Of a stretch of DNA of 64,000 nt, positions 1-12,348 are shown in pieces. Every line of letters starts with the position of its first letter. Position 1 is the first letter of the stretch. The notes beneath the pieces are model-generated. The model saw only the letters and a list, made by a program, of their open reading frames with translations. It did not search any database and was not told where the DNA came from. Location: contig CABFPE010000076.1 of assembly GCA_900660155.1 (NCBI GenBank), positions 1,392,240 through 1,456,239 on the forward strand. Direction: 5' to 3'. The translations under genes and the position numbers were made by a program. The DNA comes from Hofstenia miamia (Eukaryota; Xenacoelomorpha; Acoela; Hofsteniidae).

Positions 1-145
1 TTTTCTTATTTTGACCAATATTAAATCTTAGTTGCATTTTACAAAAATAAACTAAAGTTCATTAACTAAATTTTTTACAATTAATTTCAATTGATAATCA
101 TTCGACGTTATTCAGCTTTTAGTTGCCTTTTTGGATGATGCTACA
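1..145 (-). repeat. End of a fossil LTR (family B)
   Basis: The segment resembles the last ~130 bases of the LTR at 15294-16557: both share a TTGCATTTTACAAAA stretch, a run of loosely matching A/T-rich sequence and the terminal TGATGCTACA. The rest of this LTR lies left of the window. On the minus strand this terminus is the LTR start. It may be the partner of the 15294-16557 LTR or a separate solo LTR; the window cannot decide. Confidence 0.6.
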
Positions 146-582
146 CTAAAGCAAAAGTAGATTCCAACAATTGTCTTTCCATCTGTTGATAAGCCACATG
201 TTGAGTGTTGAGCTCTGCTTGGAGGTACTCAATGTGGTGTTCACTTTCCATTCACATTGCAACCTGCCTAGATAAGGCATCTTTCAAGTGTTCAATTTCC
301 ATTTGATGGGTATCTAAATGTGGGGTAGGTTGACTAAACTCACTGTATGGATGAACTGGAATTGGTGGAGCATTCCAACTTGGCTAGGATTACTGTAAGG
401 AATAGTTGAAGCATTCTGATCACTTTTATCACTTCTCTGTAACACTTGCATGGGAGAATTAGGTAATGATAAATTAAACAAAGTCTGAGCTACCACCACT
501 TGTACAGGGGACACACTGAGGGGGAGGATTCCCAAAATGAGGAGAATAAATAACTGTACAATTAGAAGCCATCAACAAATAA
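146..582 (-). pseudogene. Fossil gag-like fragment between two LTRs
   Basis: Minus-strand frames here read as a proline-rich stretch followed by a heptad-like, Glu/Gln/Leu-rich coiled-coil stretch. The start resembles the N-terminal part of the gag-like reading frame at 11557-11982, where a short Met-initiated peptide also has paired Cys and Pro-rich sequence. It is wedged between an LTR end (145) and another LTR (583). I read it as a broken piece of an LTR-retrotransposon gag. No zinc knuckle, protease or polymerase motif is present. Confidence 0.4.
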
Positions 583-1473
583 TGTAGAATCATGGGGTGC
601 GTCTAGCAGCTCAAGCAGTATGAAGGTTGCAGAAGATTTCCATCACTGAGAGCAACCCATGCTCTAACAAAACAAATGAAGATCAGTAGTTCACCAATTT
701 CATTGTAGAAAAAAGTAATTCCAAGACGGCATTTAAAGTAGTGACCAATTCACACTGCATCTCACTGTAGCCAAGTCATTAGAATTCATCCTTACAATCC
801 AAGAGGCTAATCATGTGTCTCAAGTTGTAATTTCTAGCTCAATAAAACCAATTTAACTCAGTGTTTATCTCTTCAGCTCATGTAATAAAGATATTAAATA
901 AAGTGTAATTACCATGTATTCATGTATGCCAATAGCATAGTATATTCACATTGTGTGATAGTTTGTGCATGTTTGATTGATAGATGTAGTAGTTGTTTTA
1001 TTTCCTATGCCTATACATAGCCTAAAGTGAGCACAATATGGGCTCACATCTGTCATGGAGCAAGTTAGCAGCCCAGGCACAGCAGAGTTCCTCCCACATT
1101 ATCACTGGATCTTACAATTGCATTATTATAAAATTCATACCAAAGCTTAAAAGGTTAGTAGATAATAAAATAATGAAAGAGCAAATGTTATCCAGTGAGA
1201 ATGAAATTTATTTGATGTTTGATAACATTGAGTTCCCTATTTATTACAAGAGAAGGCAAATATTTACCATTTTACAAAAGTTAGCTTGTTTCCCTCACAA
1301 ATTAAATGAGCAATTACACATAATCTATAGCTTGAGGGGACAATTACTAGATTTGAAACTTAAGTTCAAAAAGATCACAAATTAATAAAATCACTAAAGT
1401 AAATAGCACCAAATTAATTGGAGAGTGCCTAAAATAGAACAAAAAATAAGCAAAGGCCCTGAGTGATTCTACA
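583..1473 (-). repeat. Left (3') LTR of the Gypsy-type element
   Basis: An 891-bp direct repeat of 12349-13234. It begins TGTAGAATCA and ends TGATTCTACA, so the ends form a perfect 10-bp inverted repeat with the usual TG..CA termini. The minus-strand orientation is set by the primer site and coding regions. An open frame at 1038-1385 inside it is not supported as a gene. Confidence 0.85.
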
Positions 1474-1481
1474 GCCCCCAT
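1474..1481 (-). other. Polypurine tract of the Gypsy-type element
   Basis: On the minus strand the bases just before the left LTR read ATGGGGGC. A purine run immediately upstream of the 3' LTR is the expected plus-strand primer site for LTR elements. Confidence 0.6.
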
Positions 1482-1488
1482 TGCACAG

Positions 1489-4400
1489 TTAAAGCTGTGG
1501 TAACAGTTGAATGGTAGGACCATACAACAACTTTTGGCCTTCTTCTATCATTTCTTTGGCCAATAAATCATCCCAAGATGAAACTTCTACATAGCAGGGT
1601 CGCCTAGTGATCTGCATCAGTGCCTCCTGTTGAGTGACAGTTTCACTGTATAACCTAAAATACTTGAGTTCTGGTAGCCTCAAACTAATAGGAAAATTTT
1701 GTCTTAGTACATTCAACCTCCAGGTGAAAGTGTTGTAAAAACACTCATACAGACAGAGGCCCTTGAGGGCAATGACAAGTGTCATTAAAGCATCAGTGTC
1801 CAAGGTGTGTGCATCATCAGCACTAATCTTGGTATTGGGACAAAAGTGAAGGAAAACTTCTCTGAGAGATCCCATATGGGTAGTGTGATCAACAAACAGT
1901 ACTCATTCACTTGCTGCAGTGTCATCTATTTGGGATCTGTGATGCTGGCACATAGCATAGTAATGATTTCAATATGCTTGGTTACATCATAGTATTGGGT
2001 TATTGTCTTTGCTTTATTGGCCCACATCAGGTCACCTCTGGCTTGGAATAAAATGACGACATGAGGGTCAAGGGAGTTGATCATTCTGTGGATTTTCTCT
2101 ACCTGGGTAGGGATAGGCTGGCCCTTCTGAAAGATATCTTTGATAATCAGTTTCCCATCAATATACACTCACTCAGGGTTACTGCCTTCCAAAAATGCAT
2201 CACAGGTGTCTTTGTACTCCTTTGTTTGCATGGCTCTGTTGACTTTGGAGGCAGTTGAGACATAATTAATATGGTCAGTGAGATGGGCAGAGACATTCTT
2301 CTTTCCACAGCTTACTCTCCATGACAGCAGAATCAGTGGCATCATTAAGCAAGGTGGCTGGATACAGAGAAGGTTGTTTTTCTCAAGATTGTTTTCCAAC
2401 TGGGCAAAGCTGGACTTGCTCTGAAGGGAGGCTGTTCTGATTGTGACAGGGTAATTTATTTTGGCATCCTTGATGGAGTCCCAGAAAGCACTGTGGAGTC
2501 TGTGGCTCTATAAATTTTCAATTTGAGTAGTAGAGGGGCAAAGGCAGGCAGTGGTACATTCTATGTCAAAGGCAAGTTGTTGCCCTGGTGATAGTAGAAG
2601 GACCAACTCTTCCTTAGTTAGAATCTCAGTGAGGCACCATTTCATGAGACCTAAGATGTCATTGTTGCTCTTGGGCTCAACAACTCTATCAACTATCTCT
2701 GGTTTCTCAGCAAATTCTCCAGTGCTCAATAGTTAGGATTTGTTTGTTATTGGTAATAGACCAAGCAGGCATGAGCTGGGTGAGACTGTGACCCTGAAAA
2801 ATTTTTCTAGTTTGACAGCTTCAATTAGGGCTTGTGTCACTGGCAATACCTTGATAGCTGATGAGGATAAGAGCTCTCCAGGCGTCTTCATAGTTTGTCC
2901 CAAAACAATTATTGGGATGATCTCACCATCCTTAGTAGCTCACTGCTCGGTTTGGGTGAGTTTGCTGTACCCACACTCAGGATAATTGAGCTGCTCCAGG
3001 TTGAATATGATTTCCGTGCATGACAGAATGTCATAGTGACCAACAAGCTCAATAAATTGCTTCATTGAACCATATTCACCATGCATGAGTCAAATAGGGC
3101 ACAGAGGTGCATACTTAGGGTTAAGAGAAGGGAATTTGGTCTTGGCAGTGGCTCCCCACATGTATTTTTTGAGTGTGTCCAAGAAGATATTTGAGTCAGA
3201 GAAAGCAACTCCTAATCAGTTTACAATCATTTGAGGTGGAAGGCAACCAAGGGGATCTGATGAGATGGGCGTAGAACTTCTTGAAAAATTCCATTGCTTT
3301 TTTAGTCTTCCCAGGAGAGGCAGGCAACAAGCAAGAGTGGAGCAGCCAGTTCTTAACTTTCCAGGTGGCAGGACCAATAGCAAGTTCATGAGAACACTGC
3401 TTCACAGGTTTCTCTCTAGTGGACTTATGCATGGGTAGCTGAAGGTGAGGATCAACAGTGAGGAAAGTGGCAAGAACCCACATGGCTCCACAGGATTGGA
3501 TTGCCAGTGCGAATTTTCCTGAGAACATCTTTTCTGAAAATTTCTGACAATCTTGAGTGTCATGAGATAAATGTAACTCAGCTAGCATTCTCTTGATGGA
3601 TTGATGATATTGTGACGTAGGGCTACAAATATTGATTGTAGGCCATTGTGTTTCTGGGCTGTGATCTGCTTTCAAATTTGTCCACACCTCATCAATTTCC
3701 TGCAGTGTAGCTGTGCTTTGTGAGAATGCAAAGCTGACGTGGAGATCAGAGATGTCAGAGTGGAGGCCAGGCAAGCTGATGTTAATTGACTCAAGTGATT
3801 GAGCCTGGATGCACATATCAATGATCAGACAAGTGTTGACTGCAAGACAGTGAGTTGGAATCTTCTTATATAAGAACAGATCCATGTAAATGATCTTAGT
3901 AGCCAAGATCATGTGAGTATTGTACATACTTGTAGGCTGGTAGGAGCTGCTATACAAATAGTGAAGTTTTACATATGAAAGTTCAAACTCTCAACTTTGT
4001 CCAGGATGGTATCTTGATATTCTTCCTTTAAGAACATGACTAAGCATATCTTCTCCACCTTAGCAAGTCAATAGGTTATTTCAATTCTTTCCATTATTTT
4101 GGGGTGGTTCACCTTGTTGATGTGGAGGAAGTAGACGATTAGCAGGTTGTCAAAATCAATGTTGACGCATTTGAATTTCTTTATTTTTTCTTTGCTGTTT
4201 AGAAACTGGCATAAGTGAGACAAGTTGAAGTCCTCATCAAACATGGTGTGAATAGTACTTTGCCAGTAGGGTTGTACCATGCCAGCTAACATTTTGGGTT
4301 GTAACAGATGATAGCATTGATCTGGGGCCTATGCTCTGCATCAATGATAAAGGGGATTAAGTCAACAGAACATGTTAAATCCTTGGTGCTGAAGGTCCAT

Positions 4401-5027
4401 TGTAACTTATTCTTACTTTCTTCTGATATATTGTCTCAAACTAAACAAACTGCTTTCTGAGTAGGAATAAAGTATGGATGTAGGATCTCATCACCAACCT
4501 TGGATGTTTTAGCTTTATGTTCCTCAGCTTTTCAGGACCTAATACTAGCTGATTCACAGGAGAAAGGACTGAGACTAGGAGGGGGTTTCAAGTGAACACA
4601 GGGTGAAGTTATGTTAGACAATTGGGCAAAAGGCACTCTATGCTCCTCAGATTCATGCACAGAGAGTTGTCTCCATGCATAGTCATTAAAAGGTCTGCTC
4701 CCACTCAGAGAGTTGTCTCCCAAGCAAAGTCATGGGAAGTCTGCTCCAAAGGAAAGAGTTGTCTCCCTTCGTAGTCACGGCTGCTACAGGTGTTTTTTTT
4801 CTTCTGGGCACTCTCATTTCTGGGAAGTACCTTCATCTGATCATCTCAGGGTCATTGATTGCTTCATTTTGTCTTGCAGGTTGATTTGTCTTTGCACTTG
4901 GCATCTTGCTTGAGGTTGGTTCTCTGTTCATTTCATAGTTACTAAACAAAGATATGAGATTAAGGTCCCATTCCTGTGTATTTAAATGGTCTAAATATCT
5001 CTGATCTCTAGCTTTTTGTTTAGGCAA
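1489..5027 (-). pseudogene. Post-integrase coding region of unknown function in the Gypsy-type fossil
   Basis: About 3.5 kb between the integrase region and the 3' LTR holds a series of minus-strand open frames; the longest is 253 codons (3196-3957). This is the position where some Ty3/Gypsy elements carry an extra gene. I recognise no family, no clear signal peptide and no convincing transmembrane segment, so an envelope assignment is not supported. A short ~44-bp repeated motif lies near 4660-4780. The region is decayed like the rest of the element. Confidence 0.4.
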
Positions 5028-5234
5028 AATACGAGTAGCTATAGTGTTGCTACTACTACTGAGGTTACTATTATACTCGATCTGTGTAAGGTCATCTTCC
5101 TCACATTCAGTGAGGTTATCATAATACTCTATCTCATTAATGCCATCATCAATGAGAGAAAACTTGTTATTTTTATTAATGACTGCATTTTGTATATCTT
5201 TGATTGTTTGTCTAAGTCACTGAAAATGGGTGAC

Positions 5235-6552
5235 TTAACCATTATCTAATAAGTACTGGTGGTGATCTAACACCTTAAGTATTTTTAAGGGTCCTTGCCA
5301 ATTAGTGGCAAGTTTCCATACTTGGTTAGCTTCAGTAACCTGATGAGGAAAATAAGCAAATACAGAGTCTCCAATTTTATGAAGTTCACTGTACAGCTTT
5401 TTGTTGAAGTTTCTTTTCTGGCAAATAACAGACTGGTTGGTATTCCTGCAGATCAAGAGGTGCACTTCCTGGAGTTCTCACTTTGCAGCCAAACATGGCC
5501 TTGAAAAGTCTCAATTTGGTGGAGGAGTGAACAGCTGTATTTTAAAAGAATTCATCCACTTCTATGACGCATCTCTAATTTCAACTGGTGGTGTGGGCTA
5601 AAGCAACTCTGATCAGTTTAATGATGGTGCAGTTCAGTTTCTCAATGATGCCATTTGACTGCAGGTGGTAAGCAGTGGTAAAATCATGTATGATCTCAAG
5701 TTCTTTCATATGAGTGGACATTAAAGAGTTTTTGAACTGAGGACCATGGTCAGAGACCATATGCTCCACAGGCCTGAGCTTAAAGATCTATTCTTTCATG
5801 ATTCTTTTGCCAATAACTTTGGCAGTGGTATTGTCAAGAGGAACAAGTTGTGCATACTTAGTAAAGTGATCTATCAAGACCAGCAGATATTGAAGTCATT
5901 GCTCATCTCTTGACAGTTTTTCAATGTCCATGTGGATTACTTCATTTGTTTTTTCAGACACCTGACTATGGAGCTTGGCTCTCTTATCTGGAAAGTGTCC
6001 AGCTCCTTGAAGCAGGCATGCTTCACACTTATCAATCACATCTTGTACAGTAGCTCTAATACCAATTGTAATGTAATGAGCATTAAAGGTTCTCTCCATC
6101 TGGATAATCCTGAGATGACTGCATTTGTGGATCTCACTTGAAATACTCTGGAATTGCCAAATGGTTGTTCTGACTATGCATGTACAGGAGTCCAGCTTCA
6201 GTAAGCTTCCAGTGATACCATTGGAAATATCTCTTGGCAAAGTTGCTGATAGCATGGTCAGGGTTCTTGACTTTATAGATAATTGCAAATAAGACTTTAT
6301 CATGTAATTGATGTGTGGCAATTTCCTTTTCTGAGATCTCCTCTTTCACCATGATGGGGAGGATCACTTTCCCATTCCAATCTGTGTTGATATCAGGGAG
6401 GAGCTTGTACTCCCATGCTGGGATGAATCCAAATGGATTTTTCTCACCCTGTGGCTTTTGCAGGTCTCTCTCATAACTTGGCAGAGTGGTGAAATAATCA
6501 GTGTTGAGATGCAATTTCCCTGGACAATGAGTGATAGTAAAGGTGAAATCAT
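5235..6552 (-). pseudogene. Integrase region of the Gypsy-type fossil
   Basis: Minus-strand frames show, in order, a CEAC-type piece of the integrase zinc-binding domain (near 6010-6070), a catalytic-core stretch with SDHGPQF and an AYHLQSNGIIEKLN motif (5581-5769), and a C-terminal GPLKILKVL motif (5235-5465) of the kind that ends Ty3/Gypsy integrases. Integrase inserts the element's cDNA into host DNA. The region is decayed. Confidence 0.75.
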
Positions 6553-6909
6553 TGAGAATTTCTTAAGCCATGCTAGTGCAAAGTTATTGGTACAAACAAC
6601 AAATTAGAGACCTAAGATGAAGAATCAAAACTTCTTCAGACTCTCAATGAGCACTAGCATTTCAGACTTTGTTGCTCTGTAATTTAGCTCAGCATTGTGG
6701 AGCTTCTGGCTAAAATATTGGACTGGGTATTCCTGGCTGTTGAACATTTGACTGAGAATGCCACTGATGGTGACTGAACTCACGTTGCAATCAATGATAA
6801 ATTTCTTTGTGTAGTCTGGAGTATTCTGACTGGGGATCCATCTGAGCTCTCACTTCACAGCATCCAGCTCTTCCTGTTCAGCCCAGGTCCAACAGAATTC
6901 AGTGTTTTT

Positions 6910-7475
6910 TCAAAGTAGATTAGATATATGCTTGGTTTGGTTGGCTAGTTCAGAGATGAAGAAGCCATAGTAATTAAGAAAGCACATCATGTGTTGGACG
7001 TCCTTTTGAGAGCATGGAGTCTCAATATGATCAAGATGGTCCTTTGCAGTTTTTGGGATGTTGGCAGGCTTCATTGGTATTTGCCAATAGGCTTTACAGA
7101 AATCCAAGCATGAAAATAACTTGTACTTGCTGGCATCATACAGAAGATCCTCAATGTGAGGTAATTGATACACATCCTTAATTGTGATGTTGTTTAGTTG
7201 TTGAAAGTCAAGCAGAGGCTGTACTTCTTGGCTTGGTGAATAAACACCATAGATGCAGCATATGGACTATTACTGTTCTGTATTATCCAGCTTTCAATGA
7301 GATTGCTGTTTGTACTCTGCTTGTAAGTTCTCAGGTACCCTTCAAACTGGCAACCAAATGGGGTGATCACTCTTAGTTTCAATGGCATGTTGTTCCCCAA
7401 CAGCCTTTCCAACACTATTTGATTCATAGTTAAACACATCATGATGCTGGCACAAGAGGGCAGAGAGCATGTCAT
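6910..7475 (-). pseudogene. Reverse transcriptase region of the Gypsy-type fossil
   Basis: Minus-strand frames contain LPHIEDLLYDASKYKLFS followed by LDFCKAYWQIPM, the N-terminal palm signature of Ty3/Gypsy reverse transcriptases, and later a FLNYYGFFI stretch typical of the RT end (consensus FLGLxNYYRRFI). The same block recurs at 7911-8476 after the N at 7854, almost certainly as an assembly overlap. The region is broken. Confidence 0.8.
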
Positions 7476-8804
7476 GTTCTTGTGGACTCAGGTGTCCATG
7501 AGTTCTCTCATTTACAGCTGGGATCTGGACTGGATCACTTGCTTCACTCAGATTGTGAATTGTGGTAAGAACAGGCAGACAGGCTGCAGCTTTGAGTTTG
7601 AGTTGGACTGGCATCATGATGATGGATAGCTTTGTTGGATCCATTCGGATCAGGCGTGTGGAACTATTGAGCACAGTAATATAAGTCTTTCCACAAGAGA
7701 CATGACAGAGGTCCAGAGAGAGATGTAGACCACAAAGGCATTTTCCCCTTTGTCCTGAGATCATGATGTCCCCCTTGTAAGGAGAGCTCATAATAACAGC
7801 AACTCATCGCGAGTCCCATGGTTCCACAATGATAGTATCAGTTAATGTTAATANTTCACAGCATCCAGCTCTTCCTGTTCAGCCCAGGTCCAACAGAATT
7901 CAGTGTTTTTTCAAAGTAGATTAGATATATGCTTGGTTTGGTTGGCTAGTTCAGAGATGAAGAAGCCATAGTAATTAAGAAAGCACATCATGTGTTGGAC
8001 GTCCTTTTGAGAGCATGGAGTCTCAATATGATCAAGATGGTCCTTTGCAGTTTTTGGGATGTTGGCAGGCTTCATTGGTATTTGCCAATAGGCTTTACAG
8101 AAATCCAAGCATGAAAATAACTTGTACTTGCTGGCATCATACAGAAGATCCTCAATGTGAGGTAATTGATACACATCCTTAATTGTGATGTTGTTTAGTT
8201 GTTGAAAGTCAAGCAGAGGCTGTACTTCTTGGCTTGGTGAATAAACACCATAGATGCAGCATATGGACTATTACTGTTCTGTATTATCCAGCTTTCAATG
8301 AGATTGCTGTTTGTACTCTGCTTGTAAGTTCTCAGGTACCCTTCAAACTGGCAACCAAATGGGGTGATCACTCTTAGTTTCAATGGCATGTTGTTCCCCA
8401 ACAGCCTTTCCAACACTATTTGATTCATAGTTAAACACATCATGATGCTGGCACAAGAGGGCAGAGAGCATGTCATGTTCTTGTGGACTCAGGTGTCCAT
8501 GAGTTCTCTCATTTACAGCTGGGATCTGGACTGGATCACTTGCTTCACTCAGATTGTGAATTGTGGTAAGAACAGGCAGACAGGCTGCAGCTTTGAGTTT
8601 GAGTTGGACTGGCATCATGATGATGGATAGCTTTGTTGGATCCATTCGGATCAGGCGTGTGGAACTATTGAGCACAGTAATATAAGTCTTTCCACAAGAG
8701 ACATGACAGAGGTCCAGAGAGAGATGTAGACCACAAAGGCATTTTCCCCTTTGTCCTGAGATCATGATGTCCCCCTTGTAAGGAGAGCTCATAATAACAG
8801 CAAC

Positions 8805-10187
8805 TCATCGCGAGTCCCATGGTTCCACAATGATAGTATCAGTTAATGTTAATAGGATTTCTTTGTTACAAGCAGCAGTAAGCTCTTCCTGTGGCTCACT
8901 TTTGCAAATAGAAAGAGTGTTGGTTCCATAATTGATTACACACACATTCCTCTCAAGGAATTTGTTTCCTAGAATGACATCATATGGCAGAGGCTGATTG
9001 CAGGTGTCAACCACAATAAGGTCCACGTGAAAGCATTCTTGGTGGATCTGCAACTTGAGGTTGTTGATCTGGCCCTTCAGTGAAATAGTGTTACCCAAAG
9101 CATCCAACAAATGGGTGGTGAAAGGTAGCAATTCTTCTCTAGGTAAGCAAAGCTTGTCACAACAGGTGTTGCTTATGATGGATACAGAAGCTCCAGTATC
9201 AATGGTAGCATTAATCAGCAATCCATTCACGTCTGTGGGGATGATGTTTGTGCATAGCAACAAAGTTATCACCAAAACATCATGTACATGGTTTTTGGGA
9301 GGTGGTGCTCCAACTAATTTAAATGGTTGACAGACTCAACCAGGGTGTCAGGAGTGCANCTGGCACAAGAGGGCAGAGAGCATGTCATGTTCTTGTGGAC
9401 TCAGGTGTCCATGAGTTCTCTCATTTACAGCTGGGATCTGGACTGGATCACTTGCTTCACTCAGATTGTGAATTGTGGTAAGAACAGGCAGACAGGCTGC
9501 AGCTTTGAGTTTGAGTTGGACTGGCATCATGATGATGGATAGCTTTGTTGGATCCATTCGGATCAGGCGTGTGGAACTATTGAGCACAGTAATATAAGTC
9601 TTTCCACAAGAGACATGACAGAGGTCCAGAGAGAGATGTAGACCACAAAGGCATTTTCCCCTTTGTCCTGAGATCATGATGTCCCCCTTGTAAGGAGAGC
9701 TCATAATAACAGCAACTCATCGCGAGTCCCATGGTTCCACAATGATAGTATCAGTTAATGTTAATAGGATTTCTTTGTTACAAGCAGCAGTAAGCTCTTC
9801 CTGTGGCTCACTTTTGCAAATAGAAAGAGTGTTGGTTCCATAATTGATTACACACACATTCCTCTCAAGGAATTTGTTTCCTAGAATGACATCATATGGC
9901 AGAGGCTGATTGCAGGTGTCAACCACAATAAGGTCCACGTGAAAGCATTCTTGGTGGATCTGCAACTTGAGGTTGTTGATCTGGCCCTTCAGTGAAATAG
10001 TGTTACCCAAAGCATCCAACAAATGGGTGGTGAAAGGTAGCAATTCTTCTCTAGGTAAGCAAAGCTTGTCACAACAGGTGTTGCTTATGATGGATACAGA
10101 AGCTCCAGTATCAATGGTAGCATTAATCAGCAATCCATTCACGTCTGTGGGGATGATGTTTGTGCATAGCAACAAAGTTATCACCAA
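8805..10187 (-). pseudogene. Retropepsin-type protease region of the Gypsy-type fossil (present twice around a joint)
   Basis: The 156-codon frame at 9717-10187 contains NATIDTGASVSII, the active-site motif of retroviral-type aspartic proteases, and a later DVILGNKFLE flap-to-C-terminal motif. An identical frame occurs at 8805-9275; the two lie on either side of the N at 9359 and belong to a ~910-bp duplicated block (8448-9358 and 9360-10270). I read this as two overlapping contigs of one locus. The protease would mature the gag-pol polyprotein. Confidence 0.8.
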
Positions 10188-10289
10188 AACATCATGTACA
10201 TGGTTTTTGGGAGGTGGTGCTCCAACTAATTTAAATGGTTGACAGACTCAACCAGGGTGTCAGGAGTGCACACTTCAATGGACAGCTCA

Positions 10290-11982
10290 TCAATGATGGT
10301 GCCATCCCCATCTGCAATTTAGGCGGATAACTGCCCCACTCTGAGCATGAATGTGAGCTGACTGTTTTTCACTATCTGTCTTCCTCTGCACTGTAGCAGA
10401 ACTCAAAGAGCTTAAAGTTTTAGAGGTAGTTTGACCTGTCTTTAGGTCACCAGCATCTCTCTTGATGTGTGTTGTATTCTGTAGCATGTTAACAATGCTA
10501 ATTGCCTTCTTCATAATAGAGTTAAAATCATTGTCTGGGTCACATTTAAGTTTGAGGCAGATCCTGATGGTAGAAGGGAATCCCTGACAAATGTATGAGA
10601 AGAGATCATGTCTTGAGTATTCTGGAGTTAGCTTGCTGAGGCATAATGTAATTCCTCACATTGTTTCCCTTCTTGAAGTAAAGATCACATAAAAGCATCT
10701 TATATTGCTGCTTGATGTGAGGCACTTTGTAGTACTCCTCAAAGTGACCAACAAATAACTGATAATTTGTCTTAACTTCCCTAACCAGCATCATGTACTG
10801 ATTGTACACAAGGCCTTGAAGGAACATGGGAAATTGTGCAGCAGCAGCCTCTTGAGTGGTTTTATACTGCTTCATTGCAAACTTGAAAAGAAAGAGCCTC
10901 TTGTTGAATGACTGTGAAATTTCATCTATTTTACCAGTGAATTTAGGCAAAACTGAGTGTTGATTGAAAAGATTTGATTGTTTGTTCCCTGGTGCTTCAG
11001 TAGGCAAAATGGATTGAGTGAAGTGTGGCCTGTGAGTTGTCATAGACCTGATAGGGTCACTTAGAGGAGTAGGTGGAACAATCATAGTAGTTGGAGTAAC
11101 TGTGACATTCATGGGTGCCAAAGGCACAACTGTCATGCTTGGGGTACAAGAGCTTGGTGTAATTACTGTAGTTAGCATTGCAACTTGAGAAAGGGTAGAC
11201 TGCATGAAGGTAGGTGTTCCTTTTGTAAAAGAGGTAATGGGGATAATAAATGGTGGCGTCACAGGGGACATTGTGGGTGCAGAAAAAGCATGAGAAAGGT
11301 GGGCAGACATTGTCTGTGAGATAAACATTGAGAACCTTTCCAAGAGAGCATCAAGAGCTTTGTCCAAAAGAGTGTGGGTTACATACTCAGGTTCTTCTAG
11401 GGAAGTTGGAGGGGAATGTGAGATCAATTCCTAAATTTGCATCTCCAAGGCTGATATCAATTTGAGCAAGCATCTCTCACACTGCCAAGCAGTGGTGGCT
11501 TGTTGTCTCATTTTAGCTTTTAAGGCGTCAAAACAGGCTTCACAGAAGCAGCACTGTTAGATCTGTTCAGCAAGGGCTTCTCTGAGCTGTTGAACTTCAG
11601 GTGTTGGTGACTCAGAAGGAGGTGATGGTGGTGTATACAAAAGAAACTGATTAGACAGGGTTGCAGGAGTGGGGGGTCTCTTGCAACAAAACTTCAGAGC
11701 ATGTAGATATACCAGAAACAGGTTTGGTGGGGTAGGAGTAGGTAAAACAACAACAGAACTAAGTCCAGCAGTGCAAGGGACAGCGTCCAAGCTGCCAGTG
11801 CTCACACAGGGGAAACCCTGAGTGGGAGTCCCATTAAGAGAATTAGAAAAATCCATATCTATAAGAACAAGAATAAGTAAACAAGTAAAGTAAAGTAGGA
11901 GGAAAAGGTTCCAATAATAATTCCAATAATGTAGTAGAAACATCCAACTGTGTAGGAGAAACAAGACAAACCAATATAGCAC
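10290..11982 (-). pseudogene. Gag-like region of the Gypsy-type fossil
   Basis: The frame at 10606-11427 has a Thr/Pro/Met-rich N-terminal half, then a helical stretch with QEAAAAQFPMFLQGL and QLFVGHFEEYYK. The same pattern occurs in the gag frame at 13892-14245 (QQAAAARFPLYLAGA, KLLIGDFVEYYK), which supports a shared gag family. A Pro/Ser-rich leader frame precedes it at 11557-11982. No zinc knuckle was found in this copy. The region is decayed. Confidence 0.6.
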
Positions 11983-12330
11983 TAAGAACAGCTAAGAATA
12001 GAGTTGGGGCTCAGTAACAGCATCAGATCACAGAGCTGACAAAGGTAACATTATGTATAAGGTGAAGTTGGACATTGATGGGTGGTGAAGTAGATTGTGG
12101 TCAGGGGAAATCCATCCCAGCTGACTCACACCTAGTAGAAAACAAAGCCAAATACAATAAGGAAACATTATAACAGTTCTGTTTCACATCACAATCACCA
12201 AGTGGAAAATGGGTGACCACCTTGGTAGGCACATACTTCACAACTGGAGTACATCTCTGAATGTCAATCCATCTGCACACAGTAACAGAATGGAGTAGAT
12301 AGCTTAACTGACACTCCAGAGTGTCCAAGA

Positions 12331-12348
12331 ATCACGTCAGGGTCACCA
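12331..12348 (-). other. Primer binding site, tRNA-Trp type
   Basis: Immediately inside the right (5') LTR the minus strand reads TGGTGACCCTGACGTGAT. From established knowledge, the 3' end of eukaryotic tRNA-Trp gives TGGTGACCCCGACGTGAT, so the match is 17 of 18 bases. It would prime minus-strand DNA synthesis. Confidence 0.75.

Noticed and set aside
146-582. Coiled-coil host gene at the left edge
   Set aside because: Placement between LTR ends and similarity of layout to the gag leader at 11557-11982 favour an LTR-element fragment.
1038-1385. 115-codon frame in the left LTR
   Set aside because: It lies wholly inside an LTR and the frame is not kept in the partner LTR at 12349-13234.
7911-9275. 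A second, tandem Gypsy-type element
   Set aside because: The repeated blocks start exactly after single Ns and are identical over ~1 kb, unlike the ~10 percent LTR divergence of the element; contig overlap explains them better.
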